From contig JAYROM010000144.1 in the NCBI GenBank assembly GCA_041911695.1, positions 17,283-81,282 of the forward strand: a stretch of DNA of 64,000 nucleotides. The letters run 5' to 3'. The notes under the pieces are model-generated. The model had not been told where the DNA came from. It ran no database searches and worked only from the letters and a program-made list of their open reading frames with translations. Positions within the stretch are counted from its first letter, which is position 1. Every line of letters starts with the position of its first letter. Of this stretch, positions 26,319-35,348 are shown one piece after another. Made by a program: the position numbers and the translations under genes. Origin of the DNA: Pseudaeromonas sp041911695. GTDB taxonomy: Bacteria; Pseudomonadota; Gammaproteobacteria; Enterobacterales; Aeromonadaceae.

Positions 26319-27203
26319 ATGACACAACCGGATCAACTCTATCGCTATCTCTTTGAACACCACCAGGTGCGTGGTGAACTGGTGCAGCTCGAACAGACCT
26401 GCGCCAGCATGCTGCAAGCCCAGTCCTATCCGCTGGCAGTGCGCCAGATCCTGGCCGAGATGCTGGTTGCCACCAGCCTGCTCACCGCCACACTGAAGTT
26501 CGAGGGCTCGATCACCGTCCAGCTGCAGGGCCAGGGGCCCCTGCGTCTGGCGGTGATCAACGGTGACCACCAGCAACAACTGCGCGGCGTCGCACGCTGG
26601 GAAGGTGACCTGGACCAGCCACTGTCGTTCCGCGAACTGATTGGCGATGGTCATATGGTGATCACCATTACCCCGGATCAGGGTGAACGCTATCAGGGCA
26701 TCATTGCGCTGGAGCAGGATTCGCTGGCCGCCTGTCTGGAGCAATATTTTGCCCAGTCAGAACAGCTGGCTACCCGGATCTGGATCCGTACCCAAACCAG
26801 TGATGAGGCCAGCGCCGCCGCGGGCATGCTACTGCAGGCCCTCCCCGCCCAGGATGACAACCACGAAGCCGATTTCGAACACCTGGCGACCCTGACCGAT
26901 ACCATCAAGGATGAGGAGTTGTTTGCGCTGCCCGCCACCGAGATCCTCTATCGCTTGTATCACGAGGAGGAGGTGCGGGTGTTCGAGCCGCAGGCCATCC
27001 GCTTCCATTGCACCTGCTCCCGCCACCGCTGCGAACAGGCCTTACTGCAGGTCGGTCTCAACGAGGCCGAAGCAATTCTGGCCGAGCAGGGCACCATCGA
27101 CATGCACTGTGATTACTGTGGTAGCCATTACCAGTTTGACACCGTCGATGTGCAGGCGCTGTTCCACAGCAGCCGGCAGCCGGATAGCCCACAAACCCAC
27201 TAA
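26319..27203 (+). CDS. hslO: Redox-regulated chaperone Hsp33
   Basis: Hsp33 (294 residues) is a holdase switched on by oxidation. The C-terminal zinc switch is intact: CTCSRHRC with the CxC pair and CDYC with the CxxC pair. The N-terminal substrate-binding domain has the family segments DQLYRYLFE, VRGELVQL and GHMVITI. It is in one unit with hslR. A CTCAGGC/GCCTGAG hairpin (27204-27226) directly follows the stop but has no U tract. Confidence 0.97.
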   Translation: MTQPDQLYRYLFEHHQVRGELVQLEQTCASMLQAQSYPLAVRQILAEMLVATSLLTATLKFEGSITVQLQGQGPLRLAVINGDHQQQLRGVARWEGDLDQPLSFRELIGDGHMVITITPDQGERYQGIIALEQDSLAACLEQYFAQSEQLATRIWIRTQTSDEASAAAGMLLQALPAQDDNHEADFEHLATLTDTIKDEELFALPATEILYRLYHEEEVRVFEPQAIRFHCTCSRHRCEQALLQVGLNEAEAILAEQGTIDMHCDYCGSHYQFDTVDVQALFHSSRQPDSPQTH

Positions 27204-27622
27204 CTCAGGCCATTGCCCTGCCTGAGCTGACCGGTGACCGACCTTGCGCGGTTGCCGGTTCCCTCCTGCCCCACGCCAATGTGCCCCCCGCACACAGGTA
27301 TCACCTACTGCCGATATTGATTGGCACTGACAGTGCGTAATCGCTCACAAAAATAGCGCAAATTTTGCGCACAGTTCACAAATTAAACATATGATTTACA
27401 AGGTTTTTATCACCCAACAAACCAGGATGACTCAGGAATTAAAACCACCACCGACCAACATGCCAGCATAAAACACCATAAGAGCCGCTATTTATGCAAT
27501 GTCATCACTGAAGTGACTCACCGGAATTTGAAGCCTGTCGCGGTTCCGGACAACACCCGTGTTTTAGACTCATTAACAGAATGACTCCATGCTGTTTACC
27601 CTACGACCACCAGGAGAAAACT
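27204..27622. other. Long hslO-pckA intergenic region
   Basis: These 419 bases hold no convincing gene. They contain the hairpin after hslO (27204-27226), an A/T-rich zone with a 15-bp perfect palindrome (27356-27370), and a ribosome site CAGGAG (27611-27616) for pckA. The A/T-rich zone 27340-27420 is the likely pckA promoter region. Confidence 0.6.
27356..27370. promoter_or_regulatory. 15-bp palindrome in the pckA leader
   Basis: GCGCAAA-T-TTTGCGC is a perfect 7+1+7 inverted repeat about 250 bases upstream of pckA, flanked by A/T-rich sequence. It looks like a dimeric regulator site but does not fit the CRP or Cra consensus. The regulator is unknown. Confidence 0.4.
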
Positions 27623-29245
27623 ATGACCCAACAAGGTACCCTGGCTGATGTACTGAGCCTCGAACACTATGGCATTCACCATGTCACCGACATCGTGCGT
27701 AACCCCTCCTACGAGCAGCTGTTTGCCGAAGAGACCAATCCGGCGCTCTCTGGCTATGAATGCGGCATCGTGACCAAGCTGGGGGCGGTGAAGGTTGATA
27801 CCGGTGTGTTTACCGGCCGTTCGCCCAAGGACAAATATCTGGTCATGGATGATCTGACCCGCGACACCGTGTGGTGGAGCAATGGTGGCAAGAACGACAA
27901 CAAACCGATCTCTCCGGAGGTGTGGAGCCATCTCAAGTCGCTGGTACAGGAAGAGCTCTCCGGCAAACGCCTGTTTGTGATTGACGGCTTCTGCGGCGCC
28001 CATGCCGACACCCGCCTCAAGGTGCGGATCATTACCGAGGTGGCCTGGCAGGCCCACTTTGCCAAGAATATGTTTATCCGCCCGACCGACGCCGAACTGG
28101 CCGACTTCGAGCCGGACTTTGTGGTGCTCAACGGCTCTAAATGCACCAATCCGCAGTGGAAAGATCAGGGACTGAACTCGGAGAACTTTGTTGCCTTTAA
28201 CCTGACCGAGAAGATGCAGGTCATCGGCGGCACCTGGTACGGCGGCGAAATGAAGAAGGGGATGTTCTCGATCATGAACTACCTGCTGCCGCGCCGCGGG
28301 ATTGCCTCGATGCACTGCTCGGCCAATGTCGGCCCGGATGGCGATGTCGCGGTATTCTTCGGTCTCTCCGGCACCGGCAAGACCACGCTGTCGACCGATC
28401 CGAAGCGTGCGCTGATCGGCGATGACGAACATGGCTGGGATGATGAAGGGGTGTTCAACTTCGAGGGGGGCTGCTACGCCAAGACCATCAAGCTGAGCAA
28501 GGAGGCGGAGCCGGATATTTACAACGCAATCCGTCGCGATGCCCTGCTGGAGAACGTCACCGTCGATGCTGACGGCAATGTCGATTTTGATGATGGCAGC
28601 CGCACCGAGAACACCCGCGTCTCCTACCCGCTCTACCATATCGACAATATCGTCAAACCGGTGTCGGCCGCCGGCCATGCGACCAAGGTGATCTTCCTCA
28701 CCGCTGATGCCTTTGGTGTATTGCCGCCGGTCTCCAAGCTGACCAAGGATCAGACCCAATACCACTTCCTCTCCGGCTTCACCGCCAAATTGGCGGGGAC
28801 CGAACGCGGGATCACCGAGCCGCAACCGACCTTCTCCGCCTGTTTCGGCAAGGCGTTCCTCACCCTGCACCCGACCCAGTATGGGCAAGAGCTGGTCAAG
28901 CGAATGGAGGCCGCCGGCGCCGAGGCCTATCTGGTCAACACCGGCTGGAACGGCAGCGGCAAGCGTATCTCGATCAAGGATACCCGCGCGATTATCGACG
29001 CCATCCTGGATGGCAGTATCGAGCGCGCCCAAATGACCACGCTGCCGATCTTCAATCTGGCAATGCCGGTCGATCTGCCGAATGTGAATCCGCACATCCT
29101 GGACCCGCGCGATACCTACGCCAGCCAGGAGGAGTGGGAGAACAAAGCGCAGGATCTCGGCCAGCGCTTTATCCGCAACTTTGAACAGTACACGGATAAT
29201 GACGAAGGGCGTCGTCTGGTGGCCGCCGGGCCGCAATTGGGCTAA
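27623..29245 (+). CDS. pckA: Phosphoenolpyruvate carboxykinase (ATP)
   Basis: PckA converts oxaloacetate and ATP to PEP, the first committed step of gluconeogenesis. The 540 residues equal the E. coli length when starting at ATG 27623, after AGGAG (27612-27616). An in-frame ATG 14 codons upstream has no ribosome site. Motifs are the PCK-specific P-loop GLSGTGKTTLS, the metal- and oxaloacetate-binding region (GDDEHGWDDEGVFNFEGGC) and FSACFG. It follows the hslR-hslO pair as in vibrios. With ppc it forms the PEP-oxaloacetate cycle in both directions. Confidence 0.98.
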   Translation: MTQQGTLADVLSLEHYGIHHVTDIVRNPSYEQLFAEETNPALSGYECGIVTKLGAVKVDTGVFTGRSPKDKYLVMDDLTRDTVWWSNGGKNDNKPISPEVWSHLKSLVQEELSGKRLFVIDGFCGAHADTRLKVRIITEVAWQAHFAKNMFIRPTDAELADFEPDFVVLNGSKCTNPQWKDQGLNSENFVAFNLTEKMQVIGGTWYGGEMKKGMFSIMNYLLPRRGIASMHCSANVGPDGDVAVFFGLSGTGKTTLSTDPKRALIGDDEHGWDDEGVFNFEGGCYAKTIKLSKEAEPDIYNAIRRDALLENVTVDADGNVDFDDGSRTENTRVSYPLYHIDNIVKPVSAAGHATKVIFLTADAFGVLPPVSKLTKDQTQYHFLSGFTAKLAGTERGITEPQPTFSACFGKAFLTLHPTQYGQELVKRMEAAGAEAYLVNTGWNGSGKRISIKDTRAIIDAILDGSIERAQMTTLPIFNLAMPVDLPNVNPHILDPRDTYASQEEWENKAQDLGQRFIRNFEQYTDNDEGRRLVAAGPQLG

Positions 29246-29264
29246 GCCATTAGACCGGAAACAT

Positions 29265-29446
29265 GAAAACGGGCCGAGCGGCCCTAATGCCAGTCAGTTA
29301 ACGAAGGAGAGATAACCGGTTGAGTCAACCGTTGGCGGCAGGGATGCCGCCATCGAGCCCCCATGGAAGGGTTGACGGCGTGTTGGCGAAAAAGGTTGTA
29401 TCTCCGGCGTGCTTCACTGACCAGCATTAGCCGCCGGCCCGTTTTC
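29265..29446. repeat. 182-bp imperfect palindrome between pckA and greB (ERIC-like intergenic element)
   Basis: The ends pair perfectly over 12 bp (29265-29276 with 29435-29446, GAAAACGGGCCG). Pairing continues through GCGG/CCGC (29278-29281 with 29431-29434) and CTAATGC/GCATTAG (29284-29290 with 29424-29430), and more loosely through 29291-29317 with 29394-29423. The apex holds two perfect hairpins, GGTTG-AGT-CAACC (29318-29330) and GGCGGCA-GGGA-TGCCGCC (29334-29351). This is one large folded unit between convergent genes and may also terminate both. Size and shape resemble ERIC-type intergenic repeats; only one copy is in the window. Confidence 0.75.
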
Positions 29447-29471
29447 GTTGGCTGACGCTCAAGCACACCGC

Positions 29472-30023
29472 TCAGGCATCACCGACCCCAAGTGGCGGCT
29501 CTGGCGCCAGCGGTGACGGCGCACTGGCTTCCGGCGCTGGCCACTCAGCGGGGCGCTGATAGGCAATCCGGTTGATAAACCACAGCTTGCGACCGGCCGG
29601 CGTCACCACTTCCGCCTCGTCGTCTTCGGCCTTCTTCAACAGGGCGCGCGCCATCGGTGCATCGATCGAGATGTAATCCTTGCGCAGAAAGATCTCGTCC
29701 GGACCGACAATCCGAAAGCGGTGCAACTCGCCCTCTCCGTTTTCGACCTCGACCCAGGCCCCGAAGAACACCTTGCCCTCCTGCTGTGCGGCATAGTCCA
29801 CGACCTTGAGCAGCTCGATACACTTGCGCAAATAGCGTACCCGGCGATCAATCTCGCGCAGTAGACGCTTATTATATTGGTAATCCGCGTTCTCACTACG
29901 GTCGCCGAGGCTGGCCGCCCAGGTCACCTTGCGGGTCACATCCGGTCGTTTTTCGCGCCACAGATAGTCCAGCTCCTGCTTGAGTGCTTCGTAACCTTCG
30001 CGGGTAATTAAAGGGGTCTTCAT
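29472..30023 (-). CDS. greB: Transcription elongation factor GreB
   Basis: GreB enters the RNA polymerase secondary channel and stimulates cleavage of backtracked RNA. The N-terminal coiled coil (LITREGYEALKQELDYLWREKRPDVTRKVTWAASLGDRSENADYQYNKRLLREIDRRVRYL) carries the tip acids D and E in the GDRSENADY loop. The C-terminal FKBP-like domain contains VFFGAWVEVEN and IDAPMARALLKK. The protein is 183 residues against 158 in E. coli: after NRIAYQ an extra Pro/Ala/Glu-rich tail of about 25 residues is present. GreB rather than GreA is supported by KRPDVTRKV and by the neighbour tex. Confidence 0.95.
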   Translation of the reverse strand: MKTPLITREGYEALKQELDYLWREKRPDVTRKVTWAASLGDRSENADYQYNKRLLREIDRRVRYLRKCIELLKVVDYAAQQEGKVFFGAWVEVENGEGELHRFRIVGPDEIFLRKDYISIDAPMARALLKKAEDDEAEVVTPAGRKLWFINRIAYQRPAEWPAPEASAPSPLAPEPPLGVGDA

Positions 30024-30084
30024 GTTTGCTCCTCGGTCTGGTCGACGCCATTATCGACCAGACCGCGCAGCGATGCACGGGCGG

Positions 30085-31023
30085 TTAGCCCAAAGTCGGC
30101 GCCAGATTGGCACGCATGGCCGCGGACAGCGTCTCCAGCCAGGCAAAACGGTGGCGGTACATGGCCCGTTTCTTCGATGGCACCTCGTCCAGTGACTTGT
30201 GGGCCGCCGGCAGCAGGCGGGTGAACTTGTCGTTATAGGGTGCCGACGGCCACTCCTGCCACAGGGCGTCATAGTCGATTTTGACACAGCCCTGTTTGCG
30301 GCGCCGATAGTAGGGCGAACGGAACACATGGCTCTGGCTGGTCACCGCCAGCACTTGGGGAATCGACCAGACCTCAGCCAGTTGCAGCACCAACTCCAGC
30401 AACAAATCGCGCGGGCGCAAGCCAAAGCCCATTTTGGTCAACAAGCGGATGCCCTCGCGCGCCGCCTCGCTACCCAGCTTACCGGTCGGCCCCTGCATCA
30501 CACCAATCACCAAGGCAGGTTGTTCTGCTTGATGAATAATCGAGAAGGCACAGGTATACCAGCGGCGGTTGGACGCATCGACAATCGACAGCGCCAGTTC
30601 GCCCTCGCGGCGAAAACGCGGCTCGTAACGCAGCACGATGCGAAACGGATCGCCCTGTTCATCCGCCACCGGGTACTGGCCCACCTCGATGCCCGACTCA
30701 AGATAGAGCGGCGCAATCAGTGCCGGGAGCTGTTGGCGAAGAAACGTATAGTGATCGGTCATCAGGCAGGCCCGTTGCCAGGCCGACGCCTGCGCATGCA
30801 GATAAGGACGAGTGACCTTATCCAGCAACGACGGCTCGCGGGCCGGTAACGCGCGTAACAGGGGGTCACTGAACACTGACCAGACGCGTGCCAGCGGACG
30901 TCGATACAAACACCCCCGCAGCAGATAGCGCAGGCGATGCATGCACCAGTGACGGGAGTGAGCTGGATGTGCCAGGCGAGCAAGCTGCCAGACACTGAAA
31001 CGAGTGGGGGTTAGTACAGTCAT
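30085..31023 (-). CDS. DUF535 (VirK/YbjX) family protein
   Basis: A 312-residue protein of the DUF535 family, which includes VirK of Shigella and YbjX of E. coli. Recognisable parts are the long basic N-terminus, the central EPRFRREGELALSIVDASNRRWYTCAFSI, the LVIGVMQGP and RPRDLLLELVLQLAE segments, and the tail KIDYDALWQEWPSAPYNDKFTRLLP. It has no signal peptide or membrane helix. Homologues are linked to envelope and antimicrobial-peptide stress, but the biochemistry is unknown. A CRP-like site lies 84 bases upstream. It precedes greB on the same strand with a 61-base gap. Confidence 0.85.
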   Translation of the reverse strand: MTVLTPTRFSVWQLARLAHPAHSRHWCMHRLRYLLRGCLYRRPLARVWSVFSDPLLRALPAREPSLLDKVTRPYLHAQASAWQRACLMTDHYTFLRQQLPALIAPLYLESGIEVGQYPVADEQGDPFRIVLRYEPRFRREGELALSIVDASNRRWYTCAFSIIHQAEQPALVIGVMQGPTGKLGSEAAREGIRLLTKMGFGLRPRDLLLELVLQLAEVWSIPQVLAVTSQSHVFRSPYYRRRKQGCVKIDYDALWQEWPSAPYNDKFTRLLPAAHKSLDEVPSKKRAMYRHRFAWLETLSAAMRANLAPTLG

Positions 31024-31384
31024 TTTTTTATTTGCCAGTCATGGAATGCTTGGACGGCGACAGCGCATCCATGTCAGTTATCGCCGGATCGCGTTCGGTA
31101 TAACATAGTGATCTAGGTCACACCAGAAAGTGATTGTGTCAGGATGTACAAACCGTAAAAGCGGGTTCATCTGGCCATATTTCTTAATTTTTCTGGCCAG
31201 TGGGTGGCATACCCCCAGCAATTCCGAAGTGAGCCAGCGACCATGCCCTCAACGCCGCGATAGCTGCGCGAACCGCCATCGTCTGCCACCATGATGACTA
31301 GGTTCAGACGCCATCTCCGGCTATGCTGCTAGGGTTGAATGCGGACCATGTGCCGCACTATCTGATGTTTAGCCAGAGATCCTG
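31024..31384. other. Divergent intergenic region between DUF535 gene and tex
   Basis: These 361 bases hold no gene I can support. The only clear signal is a CRP-like palindrome at 31107-31122. The tex start at 31385 has no strong ribosome site (AGAG at 31375-31378 only). Confidence 0.6.
31107..31122. promoter_or_regulatory. CRP-like binding site
   Basis: AGTGA-TCTAGG-TCACA matches the CRP core TGTGA-N6-TCACA at 9 of 10 positions, and the spacer TCTAGG is close to the optimal TCTAGA. It lies 84 bases upstream of the DUF535 gene and 263 upstream of tex, so it more likely serves the former. Confidence 0.6.
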
Positions 31385-33718
31385 ATGACTGCTATCAACC
31401 AATTGATTGCCCATGAACTCGCCTGCCGACCAGCTCAGGTCGATGCGGCGGTGCGCCTGCTGGATGAGGGGGCGACGGTCCCGTTTATTGCCCGCTACCG
31501 TAAAGAGATCACCGGCGGGCTGGATGACACCCAACTGCGCCAGCTCGAACAACGACTCGGCTACCTGCGCGAACTCGAAGATCGCCGCCAGACCATACTG
31601 TCGAGCATCGACGAGCAGGGGTTGCTGACCCCGGCGCTCCGGGCTGACCTGCTGGCCGCCGATTCCAAGACGCGGTTGGAAGATCTCTATCTGCCCTATC
31701 GCCCCAAACGCCGCACCCGCGGTCAGATGGCGATCGAGGCAGGGCTCGCACCGCTGGCCGACCTGTTACTTGCCGAACCGCAACGTGATCCGGAACGCGA
31801 GGCGCAAGCCTTTATCAATAGCGAGCTCGGCATCGCCGATACCAAATCAGCCCTCGACGGCGCCCGCTATATCCTGATGGAGCGCTTTGCCGAGGATGCC
31901 ACCCTGCTCGAGCAGATGCGTGATTATCTGTGGCAGTACGCGCGGCTCAAAGCCAGTGTACAGGCCGGCAAGGAGCAGGAAGGGGCCAAATTCAGCGACT
32001 ATTTTGACCATGAGGAGCCATTGGCCAAGGTCCCGTCGCACCGTATGCTGGCCATGCTGCGTGGACGCAACGAGGGGATCCTCAGCCTGGCCCTGCTGGC
32101 CGGCGAGGATAGCGGCAGCCACCCTTGCGAAGGGCTGATTGCGATCCGTCAGGGGCTGCGTCAACAAGGAAGGCCGGCCGATGCCTGGTTGGCCAGCGTG
32201 GTCAGCTGGACCTGGAAAATCAAGCTCGCCCCGCAGATGGAGACCGAGCTGATTGGCCGCTTGCGCGAACAGGCCGAAGCAGAGGCGATCCGCGTGTTTG
32301 CCAGCAATCTCAAGGATCTGCTGATGGCCGCGCCGGCGGGGATGAAAACCACCATGGGGCTGGATCCGGGGATCCGCACCGGGGTCAAGGTGGCGATTGT
32401 CGATAGCACTGGCAAGCTGGTGGCCACCGATACCATCTATCCGTTTGAACCGCGCCGCCAGGTCGAGCAATCCCTGCAGACGCTGTATACCCTATGCCAC
32501 CGCCATGACGTGGGGCTGATCAGCATCGGCAACGGTACCGCCTCGCGCGAAACCGAGCGCTTGGTCGGCGAGCTGCTGCAACGTCACCCGGCGTTGCAGG
32601 CACAAAAGGTGGTGGTCAGCGAGGCTGGCGCCTCGGTCTACTCCGCCTCCGAACTCGCCGCCAACGAGTTCCCGGATCTGGATGTCTCGCTGCGTGGCGC
32701 GGTGTCGATTGCCCGCCGCTTGCAGGATCCGCTGGCCGAGCTGGTCAAGATCGATCCGAAAAGCATCGGCGTCGGCCAGTACCAGCATGATGTCAGCCAG
32801 ACCTTGCTGGCACGCAACCTGGAAACCGTGGTCGAGGACTGCGTCAACGCCGTCGGCGTTGATATCAACACCGCCTCGGTGCCGTTGCTGAGTCGAGTCT
32901 CCGGCCTGACCGCCACCCTGGCGCGGAATATTGTCAGCTGGCGTGATAGCCACGGCGCCTTCCGCCATCGTCGCCAACTGCTAGAAGTCGCCCGGCTGGG
33001 ACCGAAAGCGTTCGAGCAGTGTGCCGGCTTCCTGCGCATCCGCCACGGCGACAATGCGCTGGACGCCTCGGCGGTACATCCGGAAGCCTATCCGGTGGTC
33101 GAACGCATCCTGGCGCAGACCGGGCTTGAGGTCAGCGCGCTGATCGGTAACAGCAGCCTGCTGCGTACCTTGTCACCGGCCGCCTTCACCGATGAACGAT
33201 TCGGTGTGCCGACGGTGACCGATATCATCGGCGAGCTGGATAAACCCGGCCGCGACCCGCGCCCGGAGTTCCGCACTGCCACCTTCCGCGAGGGGGTCGA
33301 GACGCTGCAGGATCTGGAGCCCGGCATGCAGCTGGAAGGCTGTGTCACCAACGTGACCAACTTCGGCGCCTTCGTCGATATCGGCGTCCATCAGGATGGC
33401 CTGGTACATATCTCCGCCCTGACCGACCGGTTCATCAATGATCCGCGCGAGGTGGTCAAGGCCGGGGATATCGTCCAGGTCAAGGTGGTGGAGGTCGACA
33501 TCCCGCGCAAGCGTATTGCCCTGACCATGCGTCTACAGGACAGGCCGGCACAGGGTGGCAGCCAGCCAGCGCGCAGCAGCACCCCACGCGACAATCCGCC
33601 CCGCCGTCCGGCGCGTGATGGCGGCGCATCGACTGGCAAAGGGGGCACGGCTGGTAACGCCCCAGCCGGTAATAATGCCTTCGCCGATGCCTTTGCCCGC
33701 GCCAAGCGCGGCCGCTAA
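31385..33718 (+). CDS. tex: Tex family RNA-binding transcription accessory protein
   Basis: Tex (777 residues) binds nucleic acid and is linked to transcription and translation quality control. Domain order is an N-terminal HTH and helical region (1-180), a YqgF/RNase H-like domain (about 325-440, MGLDPGIRTGVKVAIVD), helix-hairpin-helix repeats (about 480-570) and an S1 domain (about 640-715, CVTNVTNFGAFVDIGVHQDGLVHIS). The tail of about 60 residues is Gly/Pro/Arg/Ser-rich and basic, ending FADAFARAKRGR. It sits near greB as in E. coli. A strong terminator follows. Confidence 0.96.
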   Translation: MTAINQLIAHELACRPAQVDAAVRLLDEGATVPFIARYRKEITGGLDDTQLRQLEQRLGYLRELEDRRQTILSSIDEQGLLTPALRADLLAADSKTRLEDLYLPYRPKRRTRGQMAIEAGLAPLADLLLAEPQRDPEREAQAFINSELGIADTKSALDGARYILMERFAEDATLLEQMRDYLWQYARLKASVQAGKEQEGAKFSDYFDHEEPLAKVPSHRMLAMLRGRNEGILSLALLAGEDSGSHPCEGLIAIRQGLRQQGRPADAWLASVVSWTWKIKLAPQMETELIGRLREQAEAEAIRVFASNLKDLLMAAPAGMKTTMGLDPGIRTGVKVAIVDSTGKLVATDTIYPFEPRRQVEQSLQTLYTLCHRHDVGLISIGNGTASRETERLVGELLQRHPALQAQKVVVSEAGASVYSASELAANEFPDLDVSLRGAVSIARRLQDPLAELVKIDPKSIGVGQYQHDVSQTLLARNLETVVEDCVNAVGVDINTASVPLLSRVSGLTATLARNIVSWRDSHGAFRHRRQLLEVARLGPKAFEQCAGFLRIRHGDNALDASAVHPEAYPVVERILAQTGLEVSALIGNSSLLRTLSPAAFTDERFGVPTVTDIIGELDKPGRDPRPEFRTATFREGVETLQDLEPGMQLEGCVTNVTNFGAFVDIGVHQDGLVHISALTDRFINDPREVVKAGDIVQVKVVEVDIPRKRIALTMRLQDRPAQGGSQPARSSTPRDNPPRRPARDGGASTGKGGTAGNAPAGNNAFADAFARAKRGR

Positions 33719-33740
33719 TACCGATGTTGGCCGCATAACA

Positions 33741-33770
33741 ACAAGGGCGCCATAAGGCGCCCTTGTTTTA
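33741..33770 (+). terminator. Rho-independent terminator of tex
   Basis: An 11-bp stem (33741-33751 with 33756-33766, loop ATAA) is followed by TTTT. Its core AAGGGCGCC recurs in the amtB terminator. Confidence 0.9.
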
Positions 33771-33854
33771 TCTCCCCCCAGCGCAGGTTCATCGCGTCAC
33801 AGGGGGGCAACCAAAACGCATGAGCACGCAGCAGGCGAGCATCTAGCTATTGGC

Positions 33855-34202
33855 TCAGAACATCCAGGTCGTCGGATTGGGAATCGCCTGTTGGTTATCA
33901 GCATACTTCATCCCCTTCACACAACGCACGATCAGCCAGATGACCCAGAACAACAGGATAAACCAACCGATGATCACCAGCGAGAGCAGGCTGCCTACCA
34001 ATATGTAGAGGCCACCAATCCAGAAGGTGCGGATCTGATAGCGGTAGTGCGTGGATAACCACTCCGGCGCATCACTTTTGTTTACATAAGCGACAATCAC
34101 GCCAACAATCCCGGTCAGCCCAATCAAAATGGCGACCAGATAGAGGATATACACCAGCTTGACACTACCGGTAGAAACCGGCTTTTCCATCACTTCATCC
34201 AT
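33855..34202 (-). CDS. Small membrane protein, DUF4870-like
   Basis: A 115-residue protein with a short N-terminus, a hydrophobic segment at about 16-40 (LVYILYLVAILIGLTGIVGVIVAYV), a soluble loop with HYRYQIRTFW, and a second hydrophobic zone at about 61-92 that may form two helices. The layout (Y-x-RFQIRTFW between membrane segments, C-terminal CVKGMKYADNQQAIPNP) fits the DUF4870 group of small inner-membrane proteins of unknown function. It stands alone between tex and the SprA-like gene. The family call is by pattern only. Confidence 0.65.
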   Translation of the reverse strand: MDEVMEKPVSTGSVKLVYILYLVAILIGLTGIVGVIVAYVNKSDAPEWLSTHYRYQIRTFWIGGLYILVGSLLSLVIIGWFILLFWVIWLIVRCVKGMKYADNQQAIPNPTTWMF

Positions 34203-34345
34203 TATTCACTCCATGACATGTGCTTGATTGGTCAACAAATATCGAGCCTGCCTACTATTTCATAAGCATCAGAACAAAAGAATGCTGCTATTTCGGAAAA
34301 GCCGATCAATTGTCAGATGTGACAAGAGACAAGGAGGGCTGTGTA

Positions 34346-35323
34346 TCAGGCGTAACGGCTGACGGTGGCAGGCTGGGTGGACTGCCAGGATTGGGCATAA
34401 CGGCGACTGATGGCAAGATTGCGTAGCGTCATCACCGGCGACTGCTCCTCCTGCTTTGGATCGTTAATGCTGCGGATCAAGGTCTCTGCCGCCGGTGCCT
34501 GTTCACTCAACCGCTGTGCTTGCGCGCTGGGCTGTTGTTGCTGGCGTAATTCATCGGCTCGCGCCTGCTCCGCAATCTGTGCGGCGCGGGCGGCAACTCG
34601 CCGGTCTTGTGGCGAGGGCTCTTGCGGCGCCAGGGCAGCACGCTCGATTTGCTGCATTTTCTGGATAGTGGCTTGTGGCGTAGCCTCTTTGGACAGGTCA
34701 ATCTTGACCTCACCACCGGTTGCATAGCTTTTACCATCCGGTCCACGCGTCAGATCAAAGGTCGGTGCCTGGGCATATTGGCCACCATTGATCTGATGAG
34801 CACTCTCATGTTGGCGGACCTCTTCATCGCGGGTGGAGAGCGCCTCGACCGCTTTTTGCTCTTCGCTGGTCAGCGGTTGCCCTGCGGTATCCTGCTTGTC
34901 TGCCCCCGGATCTGCGGGGCTATCTGCGTCGCCATCCGTTGCGGTCGAGGTCTGATCATCGCCACTGCTGGCTGGCTGTTCCTGGCTATGGGCCTGCTCG
35001 GACTGGGCAGTAGGCTCGGCATGCTGATCCTGGGCGGCATGATGGTCACGTTGCTCTTGCGAGGCATCTTCCGATTGCCGCTGGATCGCCTCTTGAGTCA
35101 GCGTCACTGTGGTATCACTGGCCAGCGTCGACGACGTACTCTGGCGACCATCCTGGGTGCGATATTTATCCTTATCACTGCCAACTTGTGACTCGCGGGC
35201 ATAGGCTTCGCTTTGCCCGGTGGCGGGAATCAATTCTCGCCCACGGGTCTCCCGCCAGGCCGCTTCGGTCCCGGGATGCAGTGCCAGTGGCACCATATTG
35301 GGGTAGGTCGTCGAGACAGCCAT
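34346..35323 (-). CDS. SprA-related putative metalloprotease
   Basis: A 325-residue protein. The N-terminal half (about 30-160) is low-complexity and very rich in Q, S, D, E and A, so probably disordered. Then comes the SprA-related core: LTSEEQKAVEALSTRDEEVRQHESAHQINGGQYAQAP, with a zinc-protease-like HESAH motif, and the segment FDLTRGPDGKSYATGGEVKIDLSKEATPQATIQKMQQIERAALAPQEPSPQDRRVAARAA. The function of this family is not established. It has no signal peptide. ATG 35323, preceded by GGCGGAG, is chosen over the GTG one codon earlier. It lies 25 bases downstream of the small FlgC-like gene, suggesting an operon. Confidence 0.75.
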   Translation of the reverse strand: MAVSTTYPNMVPLALHPGTEAAWRETRGRELIPATGQSEAYARESQVGSDKDKYRTQDGRQSTSSTLASDTTVTLTQEAIQRQSEDASQEQRDHHAAQDQHAEPTAQSEQAHSQEQPASSGDDQTSTATDGDADSPADPGADKQDTAGQPLTSEEQKAVEALSTRDEEVRQHESAHQINGGQYAQAPTFDLTRGPDGKSYATGGEVKIDLSKEATPQATIQKMQQIERAALAPQEPSPQDRRVAARAAQIAEQARADELRQQQQPSAQAQRLSEQAPAAETLIRSINDPKQEEQSPVMTLRNLAISRRYAQSWQSTQPATVSRYA

Positions 35324-35348
35324 CACACGCTCCGCCCAAGGTAGCTGC

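Noticed and set aside
27596..29236. 546-codon minus-strand ORF opposite pckA
   Set aside because: Exact antisense shadow of pckA caused by GC-rich codon use; its sequence has no domain logic and pckA is certain.
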